A DNA stretch of 64,000 nt from positions 1-64,000 of the forward strand of contig JAEELW010000042.1 of assembly GCA_016282915.1 (NCBI GenBank), written 5' to 3'. This stretch comes from Lachnospiraceae bacterium (GTDB taxonomy: Bacteria > Bacillota > Clostridia > Lachnospirales > Lachnospiraceae). The first letter of the stretch is position 1; every line of letters starts with the position of its first letter. Below, in pieces: positions 1-9,255 of this stretch. The notes beneath the pieces are model-generated. The model made no database searches. It was not told the DNA's origin and saw only the letters and a program-made list of their open reading frames with translations. Made by a program: the position numbers and the translations under genes.

Positions 1-22
1 AACTCCGTAAACAGCACATGAC

Positions 23-51
23 TTGCTTAAATCGCCCGTTTGGGATATAAT
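23..51 (+). promoter_or_regulatory. Predicted sigma-A promoter for the polysaccharide locus
   Basis: A -35 element TTGCTT (23-28) and a perfect -10 TATAAT (46-51) are separated by 17 bases, about 38 bases upstream of the GTG start of the first muramidase gene. The downstream genes are closely packed on the same strand, so this could drive at least the rml/GH25 part of the cluster. It is seen directly as a consensus match; activity is inferred. Confidence 0.6.
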
Positions 52-88
52 AAATTGTTTACATAACGTGCGATGAGCGGAGGTTTTT

Positions 89-3000
89 GTGAAAGAAGAC
101 TGGAAAGACAATTTAGATATCATCGATCTGGATCCTACAGGAACTATGCCGACCATACCGGTCCTTCCTGCGGAAGACGAAATACTTTCAGGACGTAAGG
201 AGAAGGATGAAGAGAAACCGGAAGGGGAGGAGATCTCCGGAAGCACGTCTCCGGAAGAGGAGCTTTCCGGGACGGAGACCGGGGAAGAGGCTGTACCGGA
301 AGAGGAGCCAGCCGGAGAAGAGTATGCTCCGGAGGAAGTACAGAACGAAGAAGGGTATCTATCGGAAGAGGAGCAGCCTGAAGAAGAGTATGTTCCGGAA
401 GAACTGCAGTCCGGAGAGGAAGATATTTCCGAAGAGGCGCAGACGGAGGATGAGCAGGCTTCGGAGGAAGAGCTTCTCTCTGAAGAAGAGTATGACGCCG
501 GAGAAGACCATGAAGAGGAGCCGGTATACGGGATCCGCGATGACGGCGAGGCTGAGGATGATTTTCCGATCAATGAGCTGCCGGAGGGAGACGACTTCCC
601 GGAGGAAGAAGCCGTTCTTGCGGAGGAACTGATCCCGGCAGAGGAATTTGCCGCGGATAAAGCGGAAAAGAATGAAAGTCCCGAAGATAAGATGTTCCAC
701 GGCGTGGTATCCGTCGATACGATGCTGCTCACGGATGTGAGTGATGAGATCGCGCTGAATATGGGAGAAACCCGGCCGATCCCGTCCCTGGACCAGCTCA
801 ATGCCGGCGGCCTGAAGAACAGCGGCGAGGAAGAGGACGAAAGCGCGGAAGCGGAGCGGGCGGCGCTTTTGGAAGCGAGGACACAGGTCGTCGCTCCGCG
901 TTCCGGCGTTCCTTTTGATACCATAAAGATCGCCGATATCGACGATCTGCTTCCGGAGATCGATATCAGTGATGCGCTGAACGAGGAGGGATCCTTTGAG
1001 GATACTGCGGTTCCGGAAGAGGAAGCGCAGTATGCGGAAGATGCCGCAGAAGCTTATCCGGACACGGATGAAAGCTTTCCTGAAAATGAGGAAGGCTATG
1101 CGGAAACGGAGGAAGCTGTTCCAGCATCCGCAGCGGATTATCCGGAGGGGGATGCGGAATATCCCGGGACGAGTGATAACGCGCCGGAAACAGAGGACGA
1201 TTATCCGGAAGAGGAACGGATCTTTGAAACGGGCGAGCTGATCAGTCTCGGAGAAGATTTTGACGATACGGACCGGCGCAGGAAGGAGCGGCGCCGGGAA
1301 GAAAGCGATGATATCGGATCCGGAGAGGAAGAGGACGACGGAGAGGGTGACGGACCGGTCGCGGAACCGCGGAAGCACGAAAAGCCTCATCGCAGGAAGA
1401 CCCGCGGCCGCAGAGGATCCGGCAGGCGCTTTGCCCTGATCTTTCTGGCAGCAACCATCCTGCTCTGCCTGATCGCGGGCGGGATCATGCTCCTTCTGTC
1501 GAAAAAAGGAAAGGAAAGCGGAGAGCCTCCGCTGTATGATGTGGGGCAGCAGTTTGCAGCCATCGGCACTGCCGGGCAGAGCGGGCTGATCGCCATGGCG
1601 GAAGCACAGAAGAACGTGGTGCCGCCTCCCGAAGAAGACGAGCCCACGCCCACACCCGAACCGGGCGAGACCACAAAGGTGAAGCTCAGCTTCACTTCCG
1701 TGGAGCAGGATATCAAGATCAAATTCATTGATGCGGGAACGGACCGTCTGATCCGCGACGTGGTCTTTGAAGTGGTGCTCACGCCGGACGGCGGCGCGAC
1801 CCTTCAGCTGAAGGATGAGGACCGGGACGGCATCATCTACAAAAAAGAAGTAAAGAGCGGCCAGTACCGCTTTGCCGTGGCCGATGCAAAGGGCTACGAA
1901 TTCGTGGACGTTCCCAATTCGGTCAATGTCCGGGAAAAGATCGTCTATCAGAAGATCGATGTAAAGGACGAGATCAAAACGGAGGCTGAGGTGAACGCAG
2001 GTGCCGAGGATACCGGCAACAGCAAGCCGCCTGAGGAAGCGCCGGAACCTGCCAACAAGGATACGGTGGAATGGGTGGAATCGTCCAAAAAGCCGAAGGA
2101 AGGCTCCGACGGATACAAGAAGGTAAAGGCGGAGGATATACCCGAGCCGGCTTACAAAAAGAATGACGACAGCTCCGCCAAAGCAGAGTTTCCAGAGCCG
2201 GTGCCTGTACCTGCGGCATCCGCAGCGTCCGCGGCATCCGTGACGAAGAGCGGCAGCATCTTAATGGGTGAGGAACAGCCTACCAGCATCCCGCTGGAGA
2301 CGCCCACCTCCACACCGACCCCCACCGAGGGCGAGGATCCCACGCCCACAAAGGGCGACGGAGAGGAGGGCAGCGCGACCCCCACGCCCACAAAGGCAGA
2401 GGGCGGGAATGCCGATGAGACGCCTACGCCCACAAAGGCGGGGGATAAGGACCCCAGGGAAGACAAGACAACGAAGCTTACTGACAAAAACGGTAAGCAG
2501 CTGTATTATAAAGACGGTGACAAATACGTCGAAGCCGTTTATGCGGACTATTACACGAAGAAGGAATTCTTCATCGAGACGGAAATCGAGTATATCTATA
2601 CCGGCTGGCAGACGCTGAACGGCAATACTTATTATTTTGACAAGAACGGCAATTACGTGACCGGCGATCAGGTGATCAAGGGCGTGGATTACCACTTCAA
2701 TGAAGAAGGCATCCTGGTGCAGAATAACAAAAACGGCATTCTGGGGATCGATGTGTCGAAGTGGAACGGGTCCATCAACTGGACGGCGGTAAAAAATGCA
2801 GGCGTGAATTTCGTCATCATCCGCTGCGGATACCGCGGTTCCGCCACGGGTGTGCTGGTGGAGGATCCGACCTTCCGCAGCAATATCCAGGGAGCGCGTG
2901 CGGCAGGGCTGAAGGTGGGACTCTATTTCTTCACCCAGGCCGTGAACGAGGTGGAAGCCGTAGAGGAAGCCTCCATGTGCTTAAGTCTGGCTTCTTCCTA

Positions 3001-3337
3001 TGAAGTGAGCTATCCGATCTTTATCGACGTGGAGTTTACCGTGAACAAGAACGGCCGTGCGGACAAGCTGGACAAGGCCGGCAGGACGGCTGTGTGCAGG
3101 GCTTTCTGCGAAACGATACGTAACGGCGGCTATACGGCCGGCGTCTATTCCTCCAAGTCCTGGTTTGGAAACATGATCGATATCAATTCGCTCTCCGGTT
3201 ACCGTGTATGGCTTGCGCATTATACGAAGCAGACCGATTACGCGGGGCACTATGACATCTGGCAGTATTCCTCCAAGGGCTCGATCGACGGCATCAAGGG
3301 CAACGTGGACTTAAACTGGAGCTATCTGGGGTATTAA
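89..3337 (+). CDS. Membrane-anchored GH25 muramidase with long acidic cytoplasmic region
   Basis: 1082 residues from a GTG start preceded by GCGGAGG. Layout: a very Glu/Pro-rich, repeat-like region (about 1-430), a cluster of Arg/Lys (about 395-447), one membrane helix (about 448-471), a SpaA/prealbumin-like beta domain (about 537-615), Pro/Thr-rich linkers with TPTPT runs, choline-binding-type repeats (GWQTLNGNTYYFDKNG, about 835-878) and a C-terminal GH25 domain (about 882-1082). GH25 hallmarks are GIDVSKWNG and FIDVEF, which carry the acidic catalytic residues. The positive-inside rule puts the acidic part in the cytoplasm and the muramidase outside. Family knowledge: GH25 enzymes cut the MurNAc-GlcNAc bond of peptidoglycan. 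It lies 15 bases before rmlB, so a role in wall remodelling during glycan export or attachment is inferred. The acidic N-terminus has no family I recognise. Confidence 0.88.
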   Translation: MKEDWKDNLDIIDLDPTGTMPTIPVLPAEDEILSGRKEKDEEKPEGEEISGSTSPEEELSGTETGEEAVPEEEPAGEEYAPEEVQNEEGYLSEEEQPEEEYVPEELQSGEEDISEEAQTEDEQASEEELLSEEEYDAGEDHEEEPVYGIRDDGEAEDDFPINELPEGDDFPEEEAVLAEELIPAEEFAADKAEKNESPEDKMFHGVVSVDTMLLTDVSDEIALNMGETRPIPSLDQLNAGGLKNSGEEEDESAEAERAALLEARTQVVAPRSGVPFDTIKIADIDDLLPEIDISDALNEEGSFEDTAVPEEEAQYAEDAAEAYPDTDESFPENEEGYAETEEAVPASAADYPEGDAEYPGTSDNAPETEDDYPEEERIFETGELISLGEDFDDTDRRRKERRREESDDIGSGEEEDDGEGDGPVAEPRKHEKPHRRKTRGRRGSGRRFALIFLAATILLCLIAGGIMLLLSKKGKESGEPPLYDVGQQFAAIGTAGQSGLIAMAEAQKNVVPPPEEDEPTPTPEPGETTKVKLSFTSVEQDIKIKFIDAGTDRLIRDVVFEVVLTPDGGATLQLKDEDRDGIIYKKEVKSGQYRFAVADAKGYEFVDVPNSVNVREKIVYQKIDVKDEIKTEAEVNAGAEDTGNSKPPEEAPEPANKDTVEWVESSKKPKEGSDGYKKVKAEDIPEPAYKKNDDSSAKAEFPEPVPVPAASAASAASVTKSGSILMGEEQPTSIPLETPTSTPTPTEGEDPTPTKGDGEEGSATPTPTKAEGGNADETPTPTKAGDKDPREDKTTKLTDKNGKQLYYKDGDKYVEAVYADYYTKKEFFIETEIEYIYTGWQTLNGNTYYFDKNGNYVTGDQVIKGVDYHFNEEGILVQNNKNGILGIDVSKWNGSINWTAVKNAGVNFVIIRCGYRGSATGVLVEDPTFRSNIQGARAAGLKVGLYFFTQAVNEVEAVEEASMCLSLASSYEVSYPIFIDVEFTVNKNGRADKLDKAGRTAVCRAFCETIRNGGYTAGVYSSKSWFGNMIDINSLSGYRVWLAHYTKQTDYAGHYDIWQYSSKGSIDGIKGNVDLNWSYLGY

Positions 3338-3352
3338 AGAAAGGAAGAGGAT

Positions 3353-4435
3353 ATGAGAACTTATCTGGTTACGGGCGGTGCCGGTTTTATCGGTTCCAAT
3401 TACATCCATTACATGTTTGAAAAATACGGTGGCGATATCCGCATCATCAATCTGGACGCGCTGACCTATGCGGGGAATCCCGAGAATCTGAAGGAATTTG
3501 AAAATGCCGAAAATTATACCTTCGTCAAGGGTGACATCTGCGACCGGGAGCTGGTGACGAAGATCTTTGCGGAAAATGACATCGACCGCGTTGTGCATTT
3601 TGCGGCGGAAAGCCATGTGGACCGCAGTATCGTGGATCCGGGGGTCTTTGTACAGACCAATGTACTGGGAACCGCGAATATGCTGAACTGCGCGCGCGCG
3701 GCCTGGGAAAAGGCGGACGGAAGCTATCCCGAAGGGAAACGTTTCCTTCATGTTTCCACGGACGAGGTCTACGGTTCACTGCCTGAGGACGGCGGATATT
3801 TCTATGAGACCACGCCCTATGCGCCCCATTCGCCCTATTCCGCCAGCAAGGCGGGTTCGGACATGCTGGTGCGCGCCTATATGGACACCTATCATTTCCC
3901 CGCCAATATCACCAACTGTTCGAATAATTACGGACCCTATCAGTTCCCGGAGAAGCTGATCCCGCTGATGATCAACAACGCACTGCATGGGAAAAAGCTC
4001 CCGGTCTACGGCGACGGGAAGAACGTGCGTGACTGGCTCTATGTAAGGGATCACGCCAGGGCCATCGATCTGGTACAGGAGGAAGGAAAGCTTTTCGAGA
4101 CCTATAATGTGGGCGGCCATAACGAAAAGCAGAATATCGAGATCGTCGAGATCATCATCGACACGCTGCTGGAAGAGCTGCCGGTCGATGACCCCCGCAG
4201 GGCCAACGTGAGCCGCGATCTGATCTCTTATGTGGAAGACCGCAAGGGCCATGACCGCCGCTACGCCATCGCGGCAGACAAGATCCGCGAAGCGGTGGGC
4301 TGGGAGCCCGAAACCTGCTTCAAGGAAGGGATACGTCTCACGATACGCTGGTATCTGGCGCACGGCGAATGGATGGAGCACGTGACCAGCGGCGATTATC
4401 AGAAGTATTACGAAAGCATGTATGCCAACCGCTGA
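3353..4435 (+). CDS. rmlB: dTDP-glucose 4,6-dehydratase
   Basis: 360 residues, the usual RmlB length. An N-terminal Rossmann motif TGGAGFIGSNY binds NAD; STDEVYG (about 134-140) and YSASK (Tyr about 162, Lys about 166) are the active-site motifs of the extended short-chain dehydrogenases that convert dTDP-glucose to dTDP-4-keto-6-deoxyglucose. A Shine-Dalgarno AGGAAGAGG precedes the ATG. It is the second step of dTDP-L-rhamnose synthesis and sits with rmlA (24 bases downstream) and rmlC in one operon. Cytoplasmic. Nothing abnormal was seen in the protein. Confidence 0.96.
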   Translation: MRTYLVTGGAGFIGSNYIHYMFEKYGGDIRIINLDALTYAGNPENLKEFENAENYTFVKGDICDRELVTKIFAENDIDRVVHFAAESHVDRSIVDPGVFVQTNVLGTANMLNCARAAWEKADGSYPEGKRFLHVSTDEVYGSLPEDGGYFYETTPYAPHSPYSASKAGSDMLVRAYMDTYHFPANITNCSNNYGPYQFPEKLIPLMINNALHGKKLPVYGDGKNVRDWLYVRDHARAIDLVQEEGKLFETYNVGGHNEKQNIEIVEIIIDTLLEELPVDDPRRANVSRDLISYVEDRKGHDRRYAIAADKIREAVGWEPETCFKEGIRLTIRWYLAHGEWMEHVTSGDYQKYYESMYANR

Positions 4436-4462
4436 GCGCGGAAGCGCAGAGAGGAGCATTTG

Positions 4463-5332
4463 ATGAAAGGTATCATTCTGGCCGGAGGCTCCGGCACCAG
4501 GCTTTACCCGCTGACCAAGGCGATATCCAAACAGATCATGCCGGTCTATGACAAACCCATGATCTATTATCCGCTGTCGATCCTGATGCTGGCGGATATA
4601 CGCGAGGTCCTGATCATCTCCACGCCCAGGGACCTGCCGGTTTTTAAAGAACTGCTCGGGGACGGCAGCCAGCTGGGCATGCAGTTTTGCTATGCGGTAC
4701 AGGAGACGCCCCGCGGACTGGCGGACGCTTTCATCATCGGTGAGGAATTCATCGGATCGGACCGCGTGGCGCTGATCCTCGGCGACAATATCTTTTACGG
4801 ACAGAGTTTTTCAAAGCTTCTGCGTGAAGTGGCGGCAAGGGAATCGGGAGCCACGATCTTCGGCTATTACGTGCGGGATCCCCGTGAATACGGTGTGGTG
4901 GAATTTGACAGTGAGGGCAAAGCACTTTCCATCGAGGAAAAGCCGGCGCATCCCCGCAGTAATTATGCGGTACCCGGCCTGTATTTTTATGATAATGACG
5001 TGGTGCGTATCGCAAAGGAAGTGAAGCCCTCCGCCCGCGGCGAGATCGAGATCACGAGTGTGAACAATGCCTATCTGGAGGCGGGAACGCTCCATGTGGA
5101 GACCCTGGGCCGCGGTTTTGCCTGGCTGGATACGGGCAATCACGATGCTCTTCTGGATGCGGCGGATTTTGTATCGGCCTTTCAGAAACGCCAGGGTCTT
5201 TATATCTCCTGCATCGAAGAGATCGCCTTCAAGCGCGGCTTTATCGATAAGGAGCAGCTGCTGGCACTGGCAGAACCGCTGATGAAGACGGCATACGGAC
5301 AGTACCTTACCGAGGTGGCAAACGGACTGTAG
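4463..5332 (+). CDS. rmlA: Glucose-1-phosphate thymidylyltransferase
   Basis: 289 residues beginning [18 protein letters not shown], the nucleotidyltransferase signature of RmlA. The ATG at 4463 is preferred over the TTG three bases earlier because GAGAGGAG (about 4449-4456) is better spaced. The enzyme makes dTDP-glucose from glucose-1-phosphate and dTTP, the first step of dTDP-rhamnose synthesis. Further family segments are visible: [24 protein letters not shown] and [10 protein letters not shown]. It follows rmlB and ends three bases before the second GH25 gene. Confidence 0.96.
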   Translation: MKGIILAGGSGTRLYPLTKAISKQIMPVYDKPMIYYPLSILMLADIREVLIISTPRDLPVFKELLGDGSQLGMQFCYAVQETPRGLADAFIIGEEFIGSDRVALILGDNIFYGQSFSKLLREVAARESGATIFGYYVRDPREYGVVEFDSEGKALSIEEKPAHPRSNYAVPGLYFYDNDVVRIAKEVKPSARGEIEITSVNNAYLEAGTLHVETLGRGFAWLDTGNHDALLDAADFVSAFQKRQGLYISCIEEIAFKRGFIDKEQLLALAEPLMKTAYGQYLTEVANGL

Positions 5333-5335
5333 GAT

Positions 5336-6589
5336 ATGGATAAAAAAGTAAGAAACATGACAATACTGGCGGCGGTCTCGGTCGTGTTTCTTATGCTGCT
5401 GCTCGTTTGGTATGTGAATGAGAAGCAGAGCCGGAGCGCGGAGAAACCGACCGGAGCAGACGCGGAGACGGTCGGTGAAGGAAAAGATCCCTACAAAGCT
5501 TTCCTGAACGATGAGCTCTTTTTTGACAGCGATGTGGCGAAGCCGTCCGTGAGCGTTTCGGAAGATGCGGCGCCGCATACGGACCGGCTGTATCTGCTCG
5601 CCGGCAGCGTGGTGAAGGACATCCGCATCACGGTCACGGATGAAGAGGGAAAGCCGGTGAGCGGCTATCCTTTTTATGTAAAAGTGGATCCGCTGGGCGA
5701 GTTCAAGGATCTGGACCAGGACGGAAGGATCTATATCCCTGATGTATCCGCGGGGGAATATTTCGTGGAGCTGAAAGGGGTAAAGGGCTTTCAGGTGCCG
5801 CCCGATCCCATGCGTGTGAGCGTCAAGGAAGAGCTGGAATACAAGGTGATCGAGGATATCGGCCTCTATATCCTCAGCGAGGATGAGGTGGATACCGCCC
5901 GCGAGGACGGAAGGCAGCAGGAAGCGGCCAACGATGCGGACGAGACCGAGCATAACGGCAAATGGGAAGGTACCGACGCGGTCCTCGGCATCGACGTTTC
6001 CGTATACCAGAAAGAGATCGACTGGAAAAAGGTGGCGGCGGACGGCGTGGACTTTGCGATCATACGCTGCGGTTACCGCGGCTGTACGCAGGGCGGCCTG
6101 ATCGAGGATTCCCGTTTTAAGGAGAATATCGAAGGCGCCAAGGCGGCGGGCATCGGTGTGGGAGTATATTTTTTCACCCAGGCGATAAACGAGATGGAAG
6201 CCGTGGAAGAAGCGTCCATGGTGGTGGCCCTTGTGCGGGATTACAAGCTCGAGTATCCGGTATTTCTGGATGTGGAGGGCGCCGGCGGCAACGGCAGGGC
6301 CGACAGCCTGACGGCACGGCAGCGTACCGATATCATCAAAGCGTTCTGCGAGACCATCGAGAGTGAGGGACTGAATGCCGGGATCTATTCCGGGCGTTAC
6401 TGGTTCCGCGATAATATGATAGACGACGAACTGAAGGATTATGTGCACTGGCTGGCAGAATACCGCTCCAATCCCCTGTATACGGGGAAATTCAGTATCT
6501 GGCAGTATACCTCCGGCGGCACGGTGAACGGCATCAATACCAGGGTGGATCTCGATCTGATCTGGGACGGATTCAAAAAGGAGGATTAA
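5336..6589 (+). CDS. Membrane-anchored GH25 muramidase, shorter paralogue
   Basis: 417 residues. One N-terminal membrane helix (about 8-26) is followed by a short linker, a SpaA/prealbumin-like beta domain (about 95-162) and a GH25 domain (about 215-410) with GIDVSVYQ, IIRCGYRG and FLDVEG. Its GH25 part is clearly similar to that of the 1082-residue protein upstream (shared GVYFFTQA/GLYFFTQA, EAVEEASM, IWQY), so the two look like paralogues, but this one lacks the acidic cytoplasmic region and the choline-binding-type repeats. It starts immediately after rmlA and ends just before rmlC, so it is co-transcribed with rhamnose genes. A local role in opening peptidoglycan for glycan transit or anchoring is inferred. 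Confidence 0.9.
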   Translation: MDKKVRNMTILAAVSVVFLMLLLVWYVNEKQSRSAEKPTGADAETVGEGKDPYKAFLNDELFFDSDVAKPSVSVSEDAAPHTDRLYLLAGSVVKDIRITVTDEEGKPVSGYPFYVKVDPLGEFKDLDQDGRIYIPDVSAGEYFVELKGVKGFQVPPDPMRVSVKEELEYKVIEDIGLYILSEDEVDTAREDGRQQEAANDADETEHNGKWEGTDAVLGIDVSVYQKEIDWKKVAADGVDFAIIRCGYRGCTQGGLIEDSRFKENIEGAKAAGIGVGVYFFTQAINEMEAVEEASMVVALVRDYKLEYPVFLDVEGAGGNGRADSLTARQRTDIIKAFCETIESEGLNAGIYSGRYWFRDNMIDDELKDYVHWLAEYRSNPLYTGKFSIWQYTSGGTVNGINTRVDLDLIWDGFKKED

Positions 6590-6590
6590 A

Positions 6591-7145
6591 ATGGGACAGA
6601 TCACGGTGGAAAGCTGCGGTATCGAAGGACTGAAGGTGATCACGCCGAAGGTTTTCGGTGATGAACGCGGCTATTTCATGGAGACCTATAATTATAATGA
6701 CTTTAAGGGAGCGGGGATCGACCGCGTTTTCGTGCAGGACAATCAGTCTTCCTCCGGGAAGGGTGTGCTGAGAGGCCTTCATTTCCAGATCGAGCATCCC
6801 CAGGCCAAGCTGGTGCGCGTGGTGCGCGGCGAGGTCTTTGACGTGGCGGTGGATCTGCGCGAAGGCTCGGCGACCTTCGGACAGTGGCACGGTGTGGTGC
6901 TTTCCGCAGAGAACCGTAAGCAGTTTTATATCCCGGAAGGCTTTGCACACGGCTATCTCGTGCTCTCCGATTACGCGGAATTCTGTTACAAGTGCACGGA
7001 CTTTTATCACCCCGGCGATGAAGGCGGTCTGCGGTGGAACGATCCCGATCTGGGGATCGACTGGCCGCTCCCCGAAGGCGTGGAACTCAATATCAACGAA
7101 CGTGACCGCAACTGGAGCGGGATAAAGGAATATAAGAAAAACTAA
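6591..7145 (+). CDS. rmlC: dTDP-4-dehydrorhamnose 3,5-epimerase
   Basis: 184 residues, typical RmlC size. Family segments are FGDERGYFMETY, FVQDNQSSS, LRGLHFQ (catalytic His near residue 62), VFDVAVDLR and FYIPEGFAHGYLVLSD. A strong AAAGGAGG precedes the ATG. It epimerises C3 and C5 of dTDP-4-keto-6-deoxyglucose. The next enzyme, RmlD, which completes dTDP-L-rhamnose, is not in this window, so either it lies outside or the pathway ends in a different sugar. The ABC exporter genes follow 12 bases later. Confidence 0.95.
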   Translation: MGQITVESCGIEGLKVITPKVFGDERGYFMETYNYNDFKGAGIDRVFVQDNQSSSGKGVLRGLHFQIEHPQAKLVRVVRGEVFDVAVDLREGSATFGQWHGVVLSAENRKQFYIPEGFAHGYLVLSDYAEFCYKCTDFYHPGDEGGLRWNDPDLGIDWPLPEGVELNINERDRNWSGIKEYKKN

Positions 7146-7157
7146 GGAACGTTTTTA

Positions 7158-7955
7158 ATGAACAAAAAGCAGCGGCAACTGATCGGAAAGCTGGCGGTCA
7201 ACGATTTCAAGGCACGCTATTCCGGTTCCTATCTGGGCTTTATCTGGGCGCTGGTGCAGCCGGTAATAACGGTTGCACTTTACTATTTTGTATTTGAAGT
7301 GGTCTTTAAAAACCGCTCCCAGCTTCTGGCCAGCGGCATCGAAGCTCCGTATGTACTCTGGCTCACGGCAGGCCTGGTACCCTGGTTCTTTTTCAGCGAG
7401 ATGCTGATGCAGGGGATGCAGGCTTTTTTGCAGTATCATTATCTGGTCAAAAAAGTCGTGTTCGAGATCCGTATCCTTCCGCTGGTCAAGCTCTGCGCGG
7501 CCTGCTTTGTCCACATCTTTTTCCTCTGTATCCTCTTCATCATGTATTGCGTCTACGGCCAGCCGCTGGATCCCTACCTTCTGCAGCTGCCGTATTACAG
7601 TCTCTGTATGTTTGCCCTGGCACTTGGTCTGAGCTATATCAATTCCGCCATCGTCGTCTTTTTCCGCGATATGACACAGCTCATAAATATCCTGCTGCAG
7701 ATCGGTATGTGGGCCACGCCCATTCTCTGGGATCTGGGTTTATTAAAAGGAAAATGGGAAGGATTACGTTTTATCTTCCGTCTCAACCCGGTTTATTATG
7801 TGGTACAGGGCTACAGGGAAGCACTTATTGATAAACGCTGGTTCTGGGAGGACGGCTGGATCAATCTCTATTTCTGGGGGGTGTGCATCCTGCTCTATCT
7901 GCTGGGACGGCTGATCTTTAAACGACTGAAACCCCACTTTGCGGATGTACTATAA
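7158..7955 (+). CDS. ABC-2 type polysaccharide export permease (Wzm/TagG family)
   Basis: 265 residues with about six membrane helices. The N-terminal segment DFKARYSGSYLGFIWALVQP is characteristic of Wzm/TagG permeases, as is FFRDMTQLINILLQIGMWATPI in the fifth helix region. It forms the membrane channel of an ABC exporter with the ATPase encoded directly downstream (overlapping ends), moving an undecaprenyl-linked glycan from the cytoplasm across the membrane. The start has a modest Shine-Dalgarno (AAGGAAC). Position between rmlC and the ATPase gene supports a rhamnose-containing substrate; the substrate itself is inferred. Confidence 0.93.
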   Translation: MNKKQRQLIGKLAVNDFKARYSGSYLGFIWALVQPVITVALYYFVFEVVFKNRSQLLASGIEAPYVLWLTAGLVPWFFFSEMLMQGMQAFLQYHYLVKKVVFEIRILPLVKLCAACFVHIFFLCILFIMYCVYGQPLDPYLLQLPYYSLCMFALALGLSYINSAIVVFFRDMTQLINILLQIGMWATPILWDLGLLKGKWEGLRFIFRLNPVYYVVQGYREALIDKRWFWEDGWINLYFWGVCILLYLLGRLIFKRLKPHFADVL

Positions 7956-9255
7956 ATTGGACAGTTATACATCATATATGGAAAAGAAAGAAGATAACAA
8001 ACAGGATATCGTCATCGATGTGCGGGAGGTCAGCAAGGTCTATCATCTGTATGAGAAGCCTTCGGACCGCCTGCGCGAAGCGCTGCACCTCTGCCGCGGG
8101 CCGAAGCATAAGGACCACAGTGCGTTAAAGGAGCTGAGCTTTTCCATACGCCGCGGCGAGACCGTGGGGCTCATCGGTACCAACGGCAGCGGCAAATCCA
8201 CGATACTCAAGATCATCACCGGTGTGATCACCCCCACTTCCGGAGAAGTGAAGGTGGACGGCCGCATCTCGGCGCTGCTGGAACTGGGAGCCGGTTTCAA
8301 CAATGAGTATACCGGGATCGAAAACATTTATCTGAACGGTACCATGAGTGGTTTTTCCAAAAAGGAGATCGACGAGAAGCTGGACGATATCCTTGCTTTT
8401 GCGGATATCGGCGATTATGTGTACCAGCCGGTGAAGACCTATTCCTCGGGTATGTTCGTGCGCCTGGCCTTTGCGCTGGCCATCAACATCGATCCCGAGA
8501 TCCTCATCGTGGATGAGGCGCTTTCCGTGGGCGACGTGTTCTTCCAGGCGAAATGCTATCGCAAGTTTGAGGAATTCAAGAACCAGGGCAAGACCATCCT
8601 CTTTGTGACCCATGATATGTCCAGCGTCGCCAAATACTGCGACCGCGTGATCCTTCTGGAAAAAGGCGTGAAGCTCGGCGACGGCGGGACCAGGGAAATG
8701 CTGGACCTGTACAAGCAGGTGCTGGTGGGGCAGTATGCGGTAAAGGAGGATGCGGCGGAGACCGGCGCGGAAGCGTTTTCGTTTCCGGAGGTGGCCGGGG
8801 AAAGCGATCAGACGCTGGAATACGGCTCGGGAAAGGCCTGCATCACCGAAGTGTTCATCACGGATGATAAGGGACTGCATACCAATGCGCTGATCAAGGG
8901 CAGCAGTTTTTCCATCACGATGCGTGTGGAGGCGAAAGAGGATCTGCCCTCGCCGATCTTTGCCTTTACCTTCAAAGATGTGAAGGGAACCGAGATCACG
9001 GGGACCAATACGATGTTTGAGAAAGCCTTTCTGACGGGAATGAAGGCCGGAGAAAAGAAAGAGATCGTCTTTTCACAGAAGATGGATCTGCAGGGCGGCG
9101 AATACCTGCTTTCCTTCGGTCTGACCGGATATGAGGGAGAAACGTTCACCGTATACCACCGTCTTTATGATGCGCTGCATGTGAGCGTTATCAGCGACAA
9201 GAATACCGTTGGCTATTATGACATGAATTCGAGGATCGAGGTCAGGGATGTCTGA
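7945..9255 (+). CDS. ABC polysaccharide exporter ATPase with C-terminal glycan-binding-like domain (Wzt family)
   Basis: 436 residues from the ATG at 7945, which overlaps the permease stop; a later ATG at 7978 is also possible and neither has a clear Shine-Dalgarno. The nucleotide-binding domain (about 20-245) has Walker A GTNGSGKST, signature YSSGM and Walker B EILIVDEAL. After a linker, residues about 275-435 resemble the Wzt C-terminal beta sandwich, including ACITEVFITDDKG and TEITGTNTMFE. Family knowledge: in O-antigen exporters of the O8/O9a type this domain binds the modified non-reducing end of the glycan before export. This fits the methyltransferase/kinase-like gene that starts within this gene's last codons. 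Binding specificity is inferred. Confidence 0.92.
   Translation: MYYKLDSYTSYMEKKEDNKQDIVIDVREVSKVYHLYEKPSDRLREALHLCRGPKHKDHSALKELSFSIRRGETVGLIGTNGSGKSTILKIITGVITPTSGEVKVDGRISALLELGAGFNNEYTGIENIYLNGTMSGFSKKEIDEKLDDILAFADIGDYVYQPVKTYSSGMFVRLAFALAINIDPEILIVDEALSVGDVFFQAKCYRKFEEFKNQGKTILFVTHDMSSVAKYCDRVILLEKGVKLGDGGTREMLDLYKQVLVGQYAVKEDAAETGAEAFSFPEVAGESDQTLEYGSGKACITEVFITDDKGLHTNALIKGSSFSITMRVEAKEDLPSPIFAFTFKDVKGTEITGTNTMFEKAFLTGMKAGEKKEIVFSQKMDLQGGEYLLSFGLTGYEGETFTVYHRLYDALHVSVISDKNTVGYYDMNSRIEVRDV

Noticed and set aside
359-1390. Minus-strand frame inside the acidic region
   Set aside because: Arg/Phe/Leu-rich product is the complement of Glu-rich repeats, with no ribosome site.
4811-6643. 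Long minus-strand frame across rmlA, GH25 and rmlC
   Set aside because: Antisense shadow; strong domain evidence exists on the + strand, and the predicted protein has no recognisable motif.
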